From positions 170,440 through 234,439 of the forward strand of contig JADKGB010000003.1 in the NCBI GenBank assembly GCA_016717225.1: a stretch of 64,000 bases of DNA. Direction: 5' to 3'. Below are positions 20,467-29,091 of this stretch, in pieces. The translations under genes and the position numbers were made by a program. The notes under the pieces are model-generated. The model had not been told where the DNA came from, made no database searches, and was given only the letters and a program-made list of their open reading frames with translations. The stretch is from Flavobacteriales bacterium (GTDB lineage Bacteria > Bacteroidota > Bacteroidia > Flavobacteriales_F > PHOS-HE28). Every line of letters begins with the position of its first letter. Within the stretch, counting starts at the first letter, position 1.

Positions 20467-20571
20467 ACCGCAAAGTTCAGCGTTCGGTGGGGTTGAACGA
20501 TCACGAGAAGATCACAGATGTGCACCATTGTCAGGAAGCCGACGAGAACCTTCGGTAATACCCGCCGCCTC

Positions 20572-20579
20572 TACCTTCG
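20572..20579 (+). promoter_or_regulatory. Possible -7 box for kdnA
   Basis: TACCTTCG is one base from TAnnTTTG, 19 bases before the ATG at 20599, with TTCG at 20551-20554 in the -33 position (17-base spacing). Confidence 0.3.
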
Positions 20580-20598
20580 CGAACCCAACTACAAACGC

Positions 20599-21804
20599 AT
20601 GCCCGGCACAGAGCTTTTCGGAGAAGAGGAGAAGAAGGAAGTGATGGACGTCCTGAATTCAGGCGTACTCTTCCGGTTCAATCACGATGCGCAGCGCCAA
20701 GGCCATTGGAAGTCGAAGGACTTCGAGAATGAGGTCGCCAAGTTCACCGGGGCCAAGCACGCACTGGCCGTAAGCAGTGGAAGCACGGCGGTGAACAGCA
20801 TGCTCGCGGCCTGCGGCGTGGGCTATGGCGATGAGGTGATCGTGCCGCCCTTCACGTACATCGCGACGATCGAGGCCGTGATGCTCGCGGGTGCGCTGCC
20901 CGTGTTCGCCGAGATCGACGACACGCTGTGCATGAGCGCCGAAGGGATCCGCGCGGTGATCAGCCCGAAGACCAAGGCGATCCTGCTCGTGCACATGTGC
21001 GGTGCCGCAGCGGACCTGGACGGCATCATGGCCATCTGCAAGGAACATAACATAATGCTGATCGAAGACAGCGCACAGGCGCTCGGTGCCAGCTACAAGG
21101 GCAAGATGCTCGGCACGTACGGCCGCATGGGCAGCTTCAGCTACGACTTTTTCAAGATCAACACCTGCGGGGAAGGTGGCATCGTGATCACCGACGACCA
21201 CCAGCTGTGGGACACCGCCCAGCAGTTCGCGGACCACGGCCACGACCACATCGGCAACAACCGCGGCATGGAGCAGCACCCGATCATGGGCACCAACTTC
21301 CGCATCGGCGAGATCAACGCGGCGATCGGCCTGGCGCAGACGCGGAAGCTGGCGTTCATCCTGGAAAAGCAACGCGCGCACAAGGCCATCATCCAAGCAC
21401 GACTTTCCAAGATCCCGGGTCTGCAGTTCCGCCGCCACACCGATGAGGCCGGCGACAGCGCCACCTTCTTCCACCTCCTGATGCCGAACGAACAAGCCGC
21501 GCGCGAAACGGTGAAGCTCCTCGGCGAAGCGGGCATCGGCGTAGGCTACTGGTACGACAACATGTTCCACTACATCAAGCAGTGGGACCATGTGAAGAAC
21601 CTCAGCATGCCCTACAAGCTGGTAGCGCACGAGCTCGGCCTGCCGCAGGACCTCAAGACGATGAAGTTCCCCAAGAGCGATGCGGTGATGAGCCGCCTGA
21701 TCAGCTTCAACATCCGCGTTACGTGGACGGCGGCGGAGCTGGATGCGATGCTGGGGAAGATGGAGGGGGCGGTGAGGAAGGTGATGGAGGGGGTTGTGGT
21801 GTGA
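20599..21804 (+). CDS. kdnA: 8-amino-3,8-dideoxy-Kdo aminotransferase (KdnA, DegT family)
   Basis: 401 residues, a DegT/DnrJ/EryC1 PLP aminotransferase. It begins MPGTELFGEEEKKEV and has AVSSGSTAVNSMLAA (phosphate-binding), IEDSAQALGASYKGK and FSYDFFKINTCGEGG with the PLP lysine. The closest match I recognise is KdnA, which converts 8-oxo-Kdo to 8-amino-3,8-dideoxy-Kdo. The KdnB oxidase that would supply its substrate is 550 bases downstream on the same strand, which strongly supports the call. The product replaces Kdo in lipopolysaccharide. ATG at 20599 matches the family N-terminus. Confidence 0.85.
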   Translation: MPGTELFGEEEKKEVMDVLNSGVLFRFNHDAQRQGHWKSKDFENEVAKFTGAKHALAVSSGSTAVNSMLAACGVGYGDEVIVPPFTYIATIEAVMLAGALPVFAEIDDTLCMSAEGIRAVISPKTKAILLVHMCGAAADLDGIMAICKEHNIMLIEDSAQALGASYKGKMLGTYGRMGSFSYDFFKINTCGEGGIVITDDHQLWDTAQQFADHGHDHIGNNRGMEQHPIMGTNFRIGEINAAIGLAQTRKLAFILEKQRAHKAIIQARLSKIPGLQFRRHTDEAGDSATFFHLLMPNEQAARETVKLLGEAGIGVGYWYDNMFHYIKQWDHVKNLSMPYKLVAHELGLPQDLKTMKFPKSDAVMSRLISFNIRVTWTAAELDAMLGKMEGAVRKVMEGVVV

Positions 21805-21806
21805 GT

Positions 21807-22241
21807 TCAGGCCATCGTGAATACATAGACACCCGCCGCGCACATTAGAAAGTACGGCACCAACGCCGCCGCACCCGCATAATCCTTTGCGACGCGCTGC
21901 CCGAAGAAAAGCATGATGAGCGAGGCGGTCCCGAGCAGCATCCCCATCAGCCCCATGCCGCTTCCACGGCCCAGGTGCACCATCACGTGACCGATGGCGG
22001 ATAGCGACCCTGCTGATAGCTCCATCAACGTGATCACCGGAAGGAGCAAGGGCACCGAACCCTTCAGGATGGACTTCTGGAAGTGACCGGTCAGGAAATC
22101 CTTCTCGCCTTTCCAATTGAACACCTTGTCGAGGCCCGATTGCAGGAAGAGAATGGCCGCCATGGCACCGAAGGCCAGTTGCAACACGGTATTCGGTTGT
22201 AGGCCTTGATCGGCGAGGAAGTTCAAGACGCTGTTGTTCAT
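21807..22241 (-). CDS. DoxX-like small membrane protein
   Basis: 144 residues with four predicted membrane helices. AILFLQSGLDKVFNWKGEKDFL is the typical DoxX/MauE-like first helix and loop, and a later ITLMELSAGSL segment carries the conserved Glu. Function in this family is uncertain (membrane redox or sterol-related roles have been suggested for some). It lies on the opposite strand between kdnA and kdnB, ending 2 bases from the kdnA stop. ATG at 22241 begins the helical protein; upstream sequence looks non-coding. Confidence 0.75.
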   Translation of the reverse strand: MNNSVLNFLADQGLQPNTVLQLAFGAMAAILFLQSGLDKVFNWKGEKDFLTGHFQKSILKGSVPLLLPVITLMELSAGSLSAIGHVMVHLGRGSGMGLMGMLLGTASLIMLFFGQRVAKDYAGAAALVPYFLMCAAGVYVFTMA

Positions 22242-22350
22242 GATCGGTTTTCCGAGTGGTGAAGATGCGGCTTCCGCGAAGATCGCCGAACACGTTTCTT
22301 TGTGTGGATCGTCATCAGCTGATCGTCGAATTATCACATCCGCACATCGA

Positions 22351-23454
22351 ATGAACCTCTTCCGCAACTTCAAGTCCGTGACCAAGACCTGCTACGGTCG
22401 CGGTTCCTTCGGCAAGCTCGACGAGATCCTCCAGCCGCACCGTTTCCAGAATGACGGGTTCATGGTCTTCGTAGTCGATGACTACTTCGAGGACAAGGCC
22501 GACTTCGTGAAGCGCATCCCGGAGCTGGAAGGTGACGAGGTCCACTTTATCAGCGTGCTGAAGGAGCCGACCACGGAGCTGATCGACAGGCTGCGCGACG
22601 ACATCCTGAAGCGGCGCGGCCTGCCTGCCGGCATCGTGGGCATCGGTGGCGGCAGCGTGATGGACATTGCGAAAGCTACCGCGCTGATGTTCACCAACGA
22701 GGGCAGCAGCGTGCAGTACCAAGGGTTGAACCTGATCAAGAAGCCGGGCATCTACCACTGCGGCGTGCCCACGATCAGCGGCACGGGCGCGGAGGTGAGC
22801 ATGACCGCCGTGCTGACCGGTCCCGTGAAGAAGCTCGGCCTGAAGTGCGACTGGACGGTCTTCGACCAGATCGTGCTGGATCCCGATCTCATCGCCAGCG
22901 TGCCGCGCGACCAGTGGTTCTACACCGGCATGGACACCTACATCCACAGCGTGGAGGCGATCACCGGAACGAAGAAGAACACCTTCGCCGAGGCCTACAG
23001 CGAGAAGTCACTGGCGATGTGCCGCGAGGTTTTCCTGAAGCTCGATCGCAGCGACGTGAAGAGCGACGAGAAGCTGATGGTGGCCAGCTACATGGGCGGC
23101 CTCAGCCTCACCTACAGCGAGGTCGGCGTGTGCCACGCGCTGAGCTACGGCCTGGGCAAAGTGCTGGAGATCCACCACTGCATCGCCAACTGCATCGCCT
23201 TCGACAAGCTGGAGGACGTCTATGGCGACTACGTGCAGGAGTTCAAGGGCATGGTGAAGCACTTGAAGGTGAACATCCCGCAAGGCCTCGCGAAGGACTG
23301 GAGCGAGGAGACCATCAGCGCCATGGCCGAAGTGGCCTACAACCTGCCGCACATGTGGGACCACGCCTTCGGGCCGGATTGGCAGAAGGTGCTGGACCGG
23401 GAGCGGATCAAGGGGTGGTATCGGAGGATGTTCGGCCTCACCTGGCGCAATTGA
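22351..23454 (+). CDS. kdnB: 3-deoxy-alpha-D-manno-octulosonate 8-oxidase (KdnB)
   Basis: 367 residues, an iron-containing alcohol dehydrogenase family protein. It shows GIGGGSVMDIAKATAL (nucleotide binding), PTISGTGAEVSMTAV, and the metal-site region SYGLGKVLEIHHCIANCIAF followed by MWDHAFG. The N-terminus (MNLFRNFKSVTKTCYGRGSF) matches KdnB, which oxidises C8 of Kdo before KdnA transamination. Together they make 8-amino-Kdo, known from Shewanella lipid A-core. The ATG at 22351 is internal to a longer open frame and was chosen by family alignment. KdnA and KdnB are separated here by a DoxX-like gene on the other strand. Confidence 0.88.
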   Translation: MNLFRNFKSVTKTCYGRGSFGKLDEILQPHRFQNDGFMVFVVDDYFEDKADFVKRIPELEGDEVHFISVLKEPTTELIDRLRDDILKRRGLPAGIVGIGGGSVMDIAKATALMFTNEGSSVQYQGLNLIKKPGIYHCGVPTISGTGAEVSMTAVLTGPVKKLGLKCDWTVFDQIVLDPDLIASVPRDQWFYTGMDTYIHSVEAITGTKKNTFAEAYSEKSLAMCREVFLKLDRSDVKSDEKLMVASYMGGLSLTYSEVGVCHALSYGLGKVLEIHHCIANCIAFDKLEDVYGDYVQEFKGMVKHLKVNIPQGLAKDWSEETISAMAEVAYNLPHMWDHAFGPDWQKVLDRERIKGWYRRMFGLTWRN

Positions 23455-23765
23455 AAGGCCGCAGGTCATCATATGGAAATCTCCTGATGGTGTGTCCAAC
23501 GGCACTTCATCCTTGTCGACGCGGGGAGTGGTGATTATTATGGGTTCTGCTTGGTCATCTGGGTGTGGCTTTCGTCTCGATTGCCGCGCTGATCGGAAAA
23601 GCTGCGCCAAGTCGCTCCTGTGGCGCGCCCGACCTTGAGGGTTCCAGCAGGTGTGATCAGAAGATGGTCCCAGAATAGCTCCGTGCAATGCCGATGAAGT
23701 TGACGGCTATGAATGGCTTCGGACTTCCAAGAGCACATGCTTGAAACAACCCAAGCGATGCACTG
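23455..23765. other. Intergenic, no gene recognised
   Basis: A 66-codon open frame on the minus strand (23538-23738) has no recognisable motif, no signal and no clear start site. Nothing else supports coding here. Confidence 0.5.
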
Positions 23766-24126
23766 TCACTTCAAGAACGCCCCATCCACCACCAGCAACT
23801 TCACCGGCCCCACAGTGCGCGATCGGTGCGAGCTCAATCCATCGGAAACAGCGTAGGATGAACCCGCCTTCATTACCGTTGTTGCGCCGTCCTTCAGTTC
23901 ATTGATCCCCCGGCCTCTGAGCCGGGGTCGCCTTCGAGTACGAAGACCAAGTGGCCGAGCTGGCACCAATGGTCCGCGAGGTAATTGGCGGAGTACTCGA
24001 TCATCCGGATGCGGAGATCACCGTGTTGCTGGAGCTCCGCATGGTGGCGGTGCCGGTGGTTCCGTGCACAACGGTGGTTGGCACTTGTGACCAGTCGGTG
24101 ATCTGGAAGGGAATGGAAAGACTCAT
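23766..24126 (-). CDS. DHCW-motif cupin protein, interrupted
   Basis: About 115 residues of a small cupin. In order: start MSLSIPFQITDWSQVPTTV (one frame); HGDLRIRMIEYSANYLADHW then CQLGHLVFVLEGD (second frame, with the DHWC and GH metal-binding residues); INELKDGATTVMKAGSSYAV then SDGLSSHRS and LLVVDGAFLK (third frame). The first shift is near ATGCGG around 24035; the second coincides with a GC palindrome at 23908-23927 that seems inserted after LEG. The ATG overlaps the previous gene as ATGA. The family role is unknown. Confidence 0.72.
23908..23927. repeat. GC palindrome inside the cupin gene
   Basis: CCCCGGC, loop CTCTGA, GCCGGGG: perfect 7-base arms. The sequence before it matches the cupin up to VLEG and the sequence after it resumes at INELKDG in a different frame, so it appears as an insertion that breaks the gene. 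Confidence 0.6.
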
Positions 24127-24671
24127 GGTTGCTCAGCGAGTTCGAGTTTCACGATACGCGGTGGATCATCCGTACCATCGGCATAGAGGTAGGTAGCACG
24201 CGCGAACAGTCCGTCCTTCAATTGGATCGGAGGAATTCCCGCATTGTGGAAACCGGCCTGCCCCACATCCCAGTAATAGCCGAACCAGATGCTGTCACCG
24301 ACATAGAAGCGTTCGTAGGTGCGGTACTCGATCTTCTTCGTGTTGGCGGTGCGCACCCGTTCCGTGCCCCAGCTTTGGATCGGGCCTTCAACCATGCGCG
24401 CTTCGCCGCTCTTGATCGCTTCCACCAGTCGCCAATGGTCCCAGCCCATCAGGCCAATGCCGAGCAGCGCGATCACCAGGCCAAAGCCGATCAGCAGCTT
24501 GGGCGTAGTGATGCCCGAACGCTTGGGCGGCTCGATGAGCTTGCGGTCTTTTGCTCTTTGGATCAGATGCCAGATGATGCCGAGCAGGACAATGCCACCC
24601 GATAACCACGCGACCACGACATCGAACGGGGGCTCGGTGGCAATATCGTAAGCGGTTCGGTAGCTTATCAT
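24123..24671 (-). CDS. Hypothetical membrane protein
   Basis: 182 residues with two helices near the N-terminus (VVVAWLSGGIVLLGIIWHLI and LLIGFGLVIALLGIGLMGW), a short charged stretch between them, and a C-terminal soluble domain with aromatic-rich strands (YRTYERFYVGDSIWFGYYW). The layout resembles DUF3592-type proteins, but I am not confident of the family. Its start overlaps the VOC remnant stop (ATGA) and its stop overlaps the cupin start (ATGA), so it sits in a tight translational chain. Confidence 0.65.
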   Translation of the reverse strand: MISYRTAYDIATEPPFDVVVAWLSGGIVLLGIIWHLIQRAKDRKLIEPPKRSGITTPKLLIGFGLVIALLGIGLMGWDHWRLVEAIKSGEARMVEGPIQSWGTERVRTANTKKIEYRTYERFYVGDSIWFGYYWDVGQAGFHNAGIPPIQLKDGLFARATYLYADGTDDPPRIVKLELAEQP

Positions 24672-24822
24672 TCGATCAAAGTTTCTAGTGCGATGACCTA
24701 TCCATCAAGGTCGGCGAAGTACACCACGCGGTGTCCCCGGTCGCGGTCGGAAGCCGGTGATACGAGCAGGGCGTTTGCTGTTTCCGCTGTACGTCTTTGA
24801 CAAACAAGATGACAACCTGCAT
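24668..24822 (-). pseudogene. Collapsed VOC (glyoxalase-like) gene
   Basis: The start reads MQVVILFVKDVQR, the usual VOC N-terminus. After a few residues the frame shifts into ALLVSPASDRDRGHRVVYFA, the VOC C-terminal motif (GHR and YFADLDG), followed by an in-frame stop and VIALETLIE. The roughly 70 residues normally between the two motifs are gone, so this is a deletion remnant. Its ATG overlaps the stop of the upstream DUF5723 gene (TGATG) and its original stop overlaps the next start (ATGA). Confidence 0.62.
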
Positions 24823-26279
24823 CAGAACCGGAAACGCAGAAAGCCTAGGCTTAGCGAAACCGTTGGGTTCTTTTCGGCGAAAAAAGTGACGGCGTCGCGC
24901 GATGCGATGCCAGCTTCCCATGTACCATTTCCAGGAATGATGGTTATTCCCACTGGCAATTTTGTTGCAGCACTTCCGCCAGTGGCAACACCCATGCTCA
25001 GTTCACCATTCACACGCTCCGCCGATACCGATCCGCGCTCGTAGTTCCCGGGCTCGGTTGGTGGCACCACCACATCAACGCCAACTTCCGCCTTCGTTCC
25101 GAACACATACCCAAGTCCGATGCGCACGTTGGTCGGTAAGGCCACCACACGATCCGCGCTGCCTTTCCATTCGAGCAATCCGCCGTTGGTAACGAAATCA
25201 TCAATGCCCGAAAAGAAATTGTAATTGTCCAATCCGTTCGAGGCGAGTTCTACCAACGTTCCATTGTCGGCCGTGTACACATTTCCTTTCCACGTGATCG
25301 ATCCAATGTTGGTGACGGCGAACCCTGCCTTCCACTTCTCATCGATCAACGCGCTAAGGCCAAGGTCCAATCCGAACCCATTCCCAACAGCCTCTGGCAA
25401 CAAGGTGTTCTTCGCGGTTACGCTCGATGGGTTTTGCCGTGCGGTTTCTCCGTAGTTGATGTCGAAGTACGGCGATAAGGAAGAATACCCGCTGAACGAA
25501 TTGTTCTCTGCCCGCATGTCGATGATGCCGATTCCTAGCAAATACTTCAACCCGATGCCGCCATAGATCTGCACCTTTTCTGTTGCTGCGATCCGGCGAC
25601 CATAAGACACATTGAATTCGCGGTACCACGTAAAGCTCACGTTCGATCCATTCAGCACGGTACTCAACAATTGCGGGCTACTTGCCAACCCACTCGCGAT
25701 CAGCGCGAGCGAATCCGGTGGAAGGCTTGAATAATTGGTGATCGTATCGCCAGTAACCAGAACCAGCAAGTCGAAATAGTTTGAGCGATAACCTTCGAAC
25801 ATCAGTTCCGCCATCCCCGGCCCGAATTTCGAATTCCATTGCGCCCGATCACGGACCTGGAACGCGAAGCCACCCAACTTTTCGCTCGCGTAGCACGCGC
25901 CCATCAGCATTACATCCGCGTTCAGCGTGACTCCGGCATCAGCAAAAGCTCTTCCAGCTGCTTGCTTTTCGGCTTCCGTAAAATCCAGGTCCACGTTGAT
26001 CATCCGATGGCGCATATCATCGCGCGTTAGTGCATCGGAATAGATCGAATACGTTCCTTCCAACAACCCGATCGCGATGTGTTTGTTCTCAAAACGCCAT
26101 TTCCATCCCAGGTTCGCCGGGTTGATCCCAATGGCCTGATAATCCGTTACGAACGTGGTTGCCGCAGCATGTCCTGTACTGGAGAAAGCGCTCATTTCGG
26201 TTTGTGCCGAAGACGAGTTGCCAATGGCCAATGTGAAGCCTATAAAAAAACAGGTTGAAGGAATGTCAACGTGCCTCAT
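24822..26279 (-). CDS. DUF5723 family outer membrane protein
   Basis: 485 residues. Signal peptide to about SSSAQ, then the DUF5723 hallmark near the N-terminus (DYQAIGINPANLGW) and a long run of beta strands ending in the aromatic LGFLRFRF. Members are probable outer membrane beta-barrels found across Bacteroidota and possibly related to surface or gliding functions; no activity is established. It is first in the overlapping cluster that runs down to the cupin at 23766. Confidence 0.8.
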   Translation of the reverse strand: MRHVDIPSTCFFIGFTLAIGNSSSAQTEMSAFSSTGHAAATTFVTDYQAIGINPANLGWKWRFENKHIAIGLLEGTYSIYSDALTRDDMRHRMINVDLDFTEAEKQAAGRAFADAGVTLNADVMLMGACYASEKLGGFAFQVRDRAQWNSKFGPGMAELMFEGYRSNYFDLLVLVTGDTITNYSSLPPDSLALIASGLASSPQLLSTVLNGSNVSFTWYREFNVSYGRRIAATEKVQIYGGIGLKYLLGIGIIDMRAENNSFSGYSSLSPYFDINYGETARQNPSSVTAKNTLLPEAVGNGFGLDLGLSALIDEKWKAGFAVTNIGSITWKGNVYTADNGTLVELASNGLDNYNFFSGIDDFVTNGGLLEWKGSADRVVALPTNVRIGLGYVFGTKAEVGVDVVVPPTEPGNYERGSVSAERVNGELSMGVATGGSAATKLPVGITIIPGNGTWEAGIASRDAVTFFAEKNPTVSLSLGFLRFRF

Positions 26280-26312
26280 GGATTCATGTTCAAAAGGTTC
26301 GAACAGTTCACC

Positions 26313-27872
26313 TTATCGCTGCACAACAACGCGTTCGTTCCCTACCACAGCGGTGGAAGTCAAGCAAAGCGCGTACGTACCATTCGGCAAAGAAGAAGGG
26401 ATCATGAACTGCTGATCCCCGTTTCTTTCCGCCGGAAATTCCAAGACGGTCCGCCCGCACATATCGATCAACCGGAGCTGCGCATCCACAGGAAAACCAT
26501 CTCGCGCTTCCACGCTGATCACCTCTGAGCATGGTACCGGATAAACACTGAACGTGCTGTTGGCCCTGCGCTCTTCGAAACCAACGAATGATGGTTCGGC
26601 CAACCAGCGCATAACCATTACCTCGGTCCCATCAATCGTGTTGTAGGTACCCACCGCGGTCACTCGTTGTTGTGCATCAACGGCCAGCGCCCGAATACTG
26701 CAATCACCACCAGGGCATGGCATCACAACTCGGCCATTGTTGCCGAAGGCCAAGTCCAGCCCGCCATCGGGCATGGTACGCATCACCATGATGGCGCTGG
26801 CATTGGTCGTTGTATCAATTACATCCACCGTCACCAGACACTTTCCATCCGCGAGCAACGCCATGTCCCGGGCGAAGCCAACGTACGGAGCACCTACCGG
26901 AAGGAATGTCCGGCCTCCGGAGCCATAGCCAGTGTCCCATTCTCCGTTTTCAGTTACCTGTCCCGTAAAGAGCTGTTGTTGTCCTCCAAATCCGGATACG
27001 TAACGGATACCCAAGAGGACGATACGCCCGTCGTTGCGCTCACTCGCACTCAACACCACGGTTGTGTACCCCACTTCCGACGGCCGGAACAAGCCATCCA
27101 CTCCATAACCCTGATCCACGGTGCCGTCAGCGTTCAACTGCAAGATCGCCAGATCGGCATCGGGCAATGCGAGCCGCCATCCGCCAGCAAGTGCAATTCG
27201 GCCATCTTGTTTCAGCACAAGGTCTTGGGACACTTCCCCAGTGTGGAGGCTGGTTTCGAATATGCCGTTCGATCCGAACGAGGGATCCAAATTCCCATTG
27301 GCCAATAGTTGAACTGCTGCCATATCCCCAACCGGTCCATCGAACTTGCCACCGGCGACAATACGTCCGTCCGATGCTACAGTAAGCGAAAGCACGGCAT
27401 CCGCCGCACCTGATCGCGTAACCGTAAAGCGGCCATCTTCAGAAAAACTGGTATCCAATGCACCATTCTCCTTGAACCTCGCGAACGCAAGATCATCGAA
27501 GGACCCTTCGAAAAAGGCACTTCCGGCGACAACGATCCGCCCATCTGCCTGCAATGCGATGGCTTCACCACTGCTCGTGGATCCGAAGTTCACGTCCGCA
27601 ATTCCGGTACCGTTGAAGGAGTTGTCCAACACACCATTTTCCAGAATTCGCATAACGACCATGGCACCTTCTTGTCCTCCACTTGTGGCGGCCACAACTA
27701 TGCGGCCATCGGGCATCATGGAAACGTCATTCGCGCGATCTCCACCGAAACCATTGAGCCCTTGCTGCACAATGCCAGCATTGCCGAATGTTGGATCGAG
27801 CAACGTGAGTTGGGCGCTCGAACAGAACACTTGACCAACAAGGAGAAGCGCAATTGGAGATCGAAGGCACAT
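26313..27872 (-). CDS. Secreted delta-60 repeat protein with T9SS type A tail
   Basis: About 519 residues: signal peptide (MCLRSPIALLLVGQVFCSSA), then around eight delta-60 repeats (DUF5122 beta-propeller), each with the pattern LQADGRIVVAG...FKENGALDTSF, then a type A sorting domain (FSVYPVPCSEVISVEA to ALCLTSTAVVGNERVVVQR). Probably forms a propeller on the cell surface. ATG at 27872 was taken because it begins the signal peptide. A second protein of the same architecture is at 50402-51952. Confidence 0.9.
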   Translation of the reverse strand: MCLRSPIALLLVGQVFCSSAQLTLLDPTFGNAGIVQQGLNGFGGDRANDVSMMPDGRIVVAATSGGQEGAMVVMRILENGVLDNSFNGTGIADVNFGSTSSGEAIALQADGRIVVAGSAFFEGSFDDLAFARFKENGALDTSFSEDGRFTVTRSGAADAVLSLTVASDGRIVAGGKFDGPVGDMAAVQLLANGNLDPSFGSNGIFETSLHTGEVSQDLVLKQDGRIALAGGWRLALPDADLAILQLNADGTVDQGYGVDGLFRPSEVGYTTVVLSASERNDGRIVLLGIRYVSGFGGQQQLFTGQVTENGEWDTGYGSGGRTFLPVGAPYVGFARDMALLADGKCLVTVDVIDTTTNASAIMVMRTMPDGGLDLAFGNNGRVVMPCPGGDCSIRALAVDAQQRVTAVGTYNTIDGTEVMVMRWLAEPSFVGFEERRANSTFSVYPVPCSEVISVEARDGFPVDAQLRLIDMCGRTVLEFPAERNGDQQFMIPSSLPNGTYALCLTSTAVVGNERVVVQR

Positions 27873-27968
27873 GGGCGGGCTTTTTCGAAATATAGCCGTG
27901 CCATTCAACAAGCCAGTCCGAAAACCGCACACCCCGCCGAAGCAGGGAGTGCGTCAAGCCATGTAGGA

Positions 27969-28133
27969 TCAGTTCAGAATAATGTCTACCTGACCAACTG
28001 GAGGTAGCTCCAATACTTTGAGAGCCTTGCTGAAACTCAGGATAGTGTTGATGCTGGAGGACGTGGGCCCCATTAGAAGTCTCATGTTCGGACGGCGGCG
28101 GGAGGAACGTTTACGGAGGGTAGAATTCGTCAT
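27969..28133 (-). CDS. Small conserved-looking protein
   Basis: 54 residues from ATG at 28133. The basic N-terminus is followed by SSINTILSFSKALKVLELPP and a C-terminal GQVDIILN. The pattern of a short Ser/Ile helix (S-x-x-T-I-x-x-I-L-x-x-S-K-A-L) ending in I-x-L-N resembles tiny Flavobacteriales proteins of unknown function. It lies downstream of the sigma factor gene, beyond a hairpin. Coding status is likely but not certain. Confidence 0.5.
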   Translation of the reverse strand: MTNSTLRKRSSRRRPNMRLLMGPTSSSINTILSFSKALKVLELPPVGQVDIILN

Positions 28134-28221
28134 GTAACGAGGGGTTGGTTTCACTTCACAGCTTAGGAACGAGCACTTTCACGAGCATATTGTGCAACGG
28201 ACATCAAACTAGCGGAAACAC

Positions 28222-28247
28222 GAACGCCGGCTTACGGGCCGGCGTTC
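28222..28247 (-). terminator. Hairpin downstream of the sigma factor gene
   Basis: GAACGCCGG, an 8-base loop, CCGGCGTTC: perfect 9-base arms, about 25 bases after the sigma factor stop. There is no T-run on the minus strand, so it may be a weak terminator or a 3' stabilising element. Confidence 0.55.
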
Positions 28248-28271
28248 CTGGGGCGGTCCTCCGTGCGAGGG

Positions 28272-28883
28272 TCAGGCCCGTTCCAGTTGCATCTGATGCT
28301 TCTGGATCAGTTTGCGCATGTTGATGAGGGCGTAGCGCATCCGCCCGAGTGCCGTGTTGATGCTGACATCCGTGTGCTCCGAGATCTCCTTGAAGCTCAT
28401 ACTCAAGTATGTGCGCATGATCACGACATCCCTTTGTTCTTCCGGAAGCTGATCGATCATCTTCCGCACATCATCGTCGATCTGGACATTGATCATCCGC
28501 TGCTCCACGTTGAGACCGGGCTGGGACAGCGTTGCGAACACATCATGTTCCTCATTGCTCCTCACCGTTGGCATCTTCTTGTTCCTACGGAAATGGTCGA
28601 TCACCAAGTTGTGGGCGATCCGGATCACCCAAGGCAGGAATTTGCCCTCCTCGTTGTACTTCCCACCCTTCAGATGGCGCACCACCTTGATGAATGTCTC
28701 TTGGAACAGGTCTTCGGTCATCTCCCGATCACGGACCATGAGGTAGATGTGCGACCATACTTTCCGCTTGTGCCTGTGCAAAAGCGTTTCGAAGGCGAGT
28801 TCATCACCCACGATATACGCGTTCACAAGTTCAATGTCGGACAGGGATACCGCCGGAGCGGGACGAAGACGTTTGACAAGCAT
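28272..28883 (-). CDS. ECF-type RNA polymerase sigma factor
   Basis: 203 residues. Region 2 is clear (DELAFETLLHRHKRKVWSHI, DREMTEDLFQETFIKVVRHL, WVIRIAHNLVIDHFRRNKK). Region 4 carries the helix-turn-helix (LPEEQRDVVIMRTYL, SFKEISEHTDVSINTALGR). It is a short ECF sigma factor of the type widespread in Bacteroidota. No anti-sigma gene is adjacent, and the start lies about 200 bases from uvrA on the opposite strand. Regulon unknown. Confidence 0.95.
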   Translation of the reverse strand: MLVKRLRPAPAVSLSDIELVNAYIVGDELAFETLLHRHKRKVWSHIYLMVRDREMTEDLFQETFIKVVRHLKGGKYNEEGKFLPWVIRIAHNLVIDHFRRNKKMPTVRSNEEHDVFATLSQPGLNVEQRMINVQIDDDVRKMIDQLPEEQRDVVIMRTYLSMSFKEISEHTDVSINTALGRMRYALINMRKLIQKHQMQLERA

Positions 28884-29091
28884 GACCTTACCGTTTAGGT
28901 CCGAAGAGGATCTGAGAACTTCGGGGTAGAGGTCTAGCTATGCGGTCTTCGTGGTTTGGTTGAACTGGACTATCGGTTGATAGGTTACCAGCGGTTTACA
29001 GGCAATAGACGTGTCGTGCTCCTTTAACGTTGCCTGCGAACGGATATTGTGCAGGGGCCAACAAATATTCCGATGGCTGAGTCAAATGTAG

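Noticed and set aside
20659..22293. 544-codon minus-strand frame opposite kdnA
   Set aside because: It is a shadow of kdnA and the DoxX-like gene in GC-rich sequence and has no domain.
23538..23738. 66-codon minus-strand frame upstream of the cupin
   Set aside because: No start context, motif or neighbour relationship supports coding.
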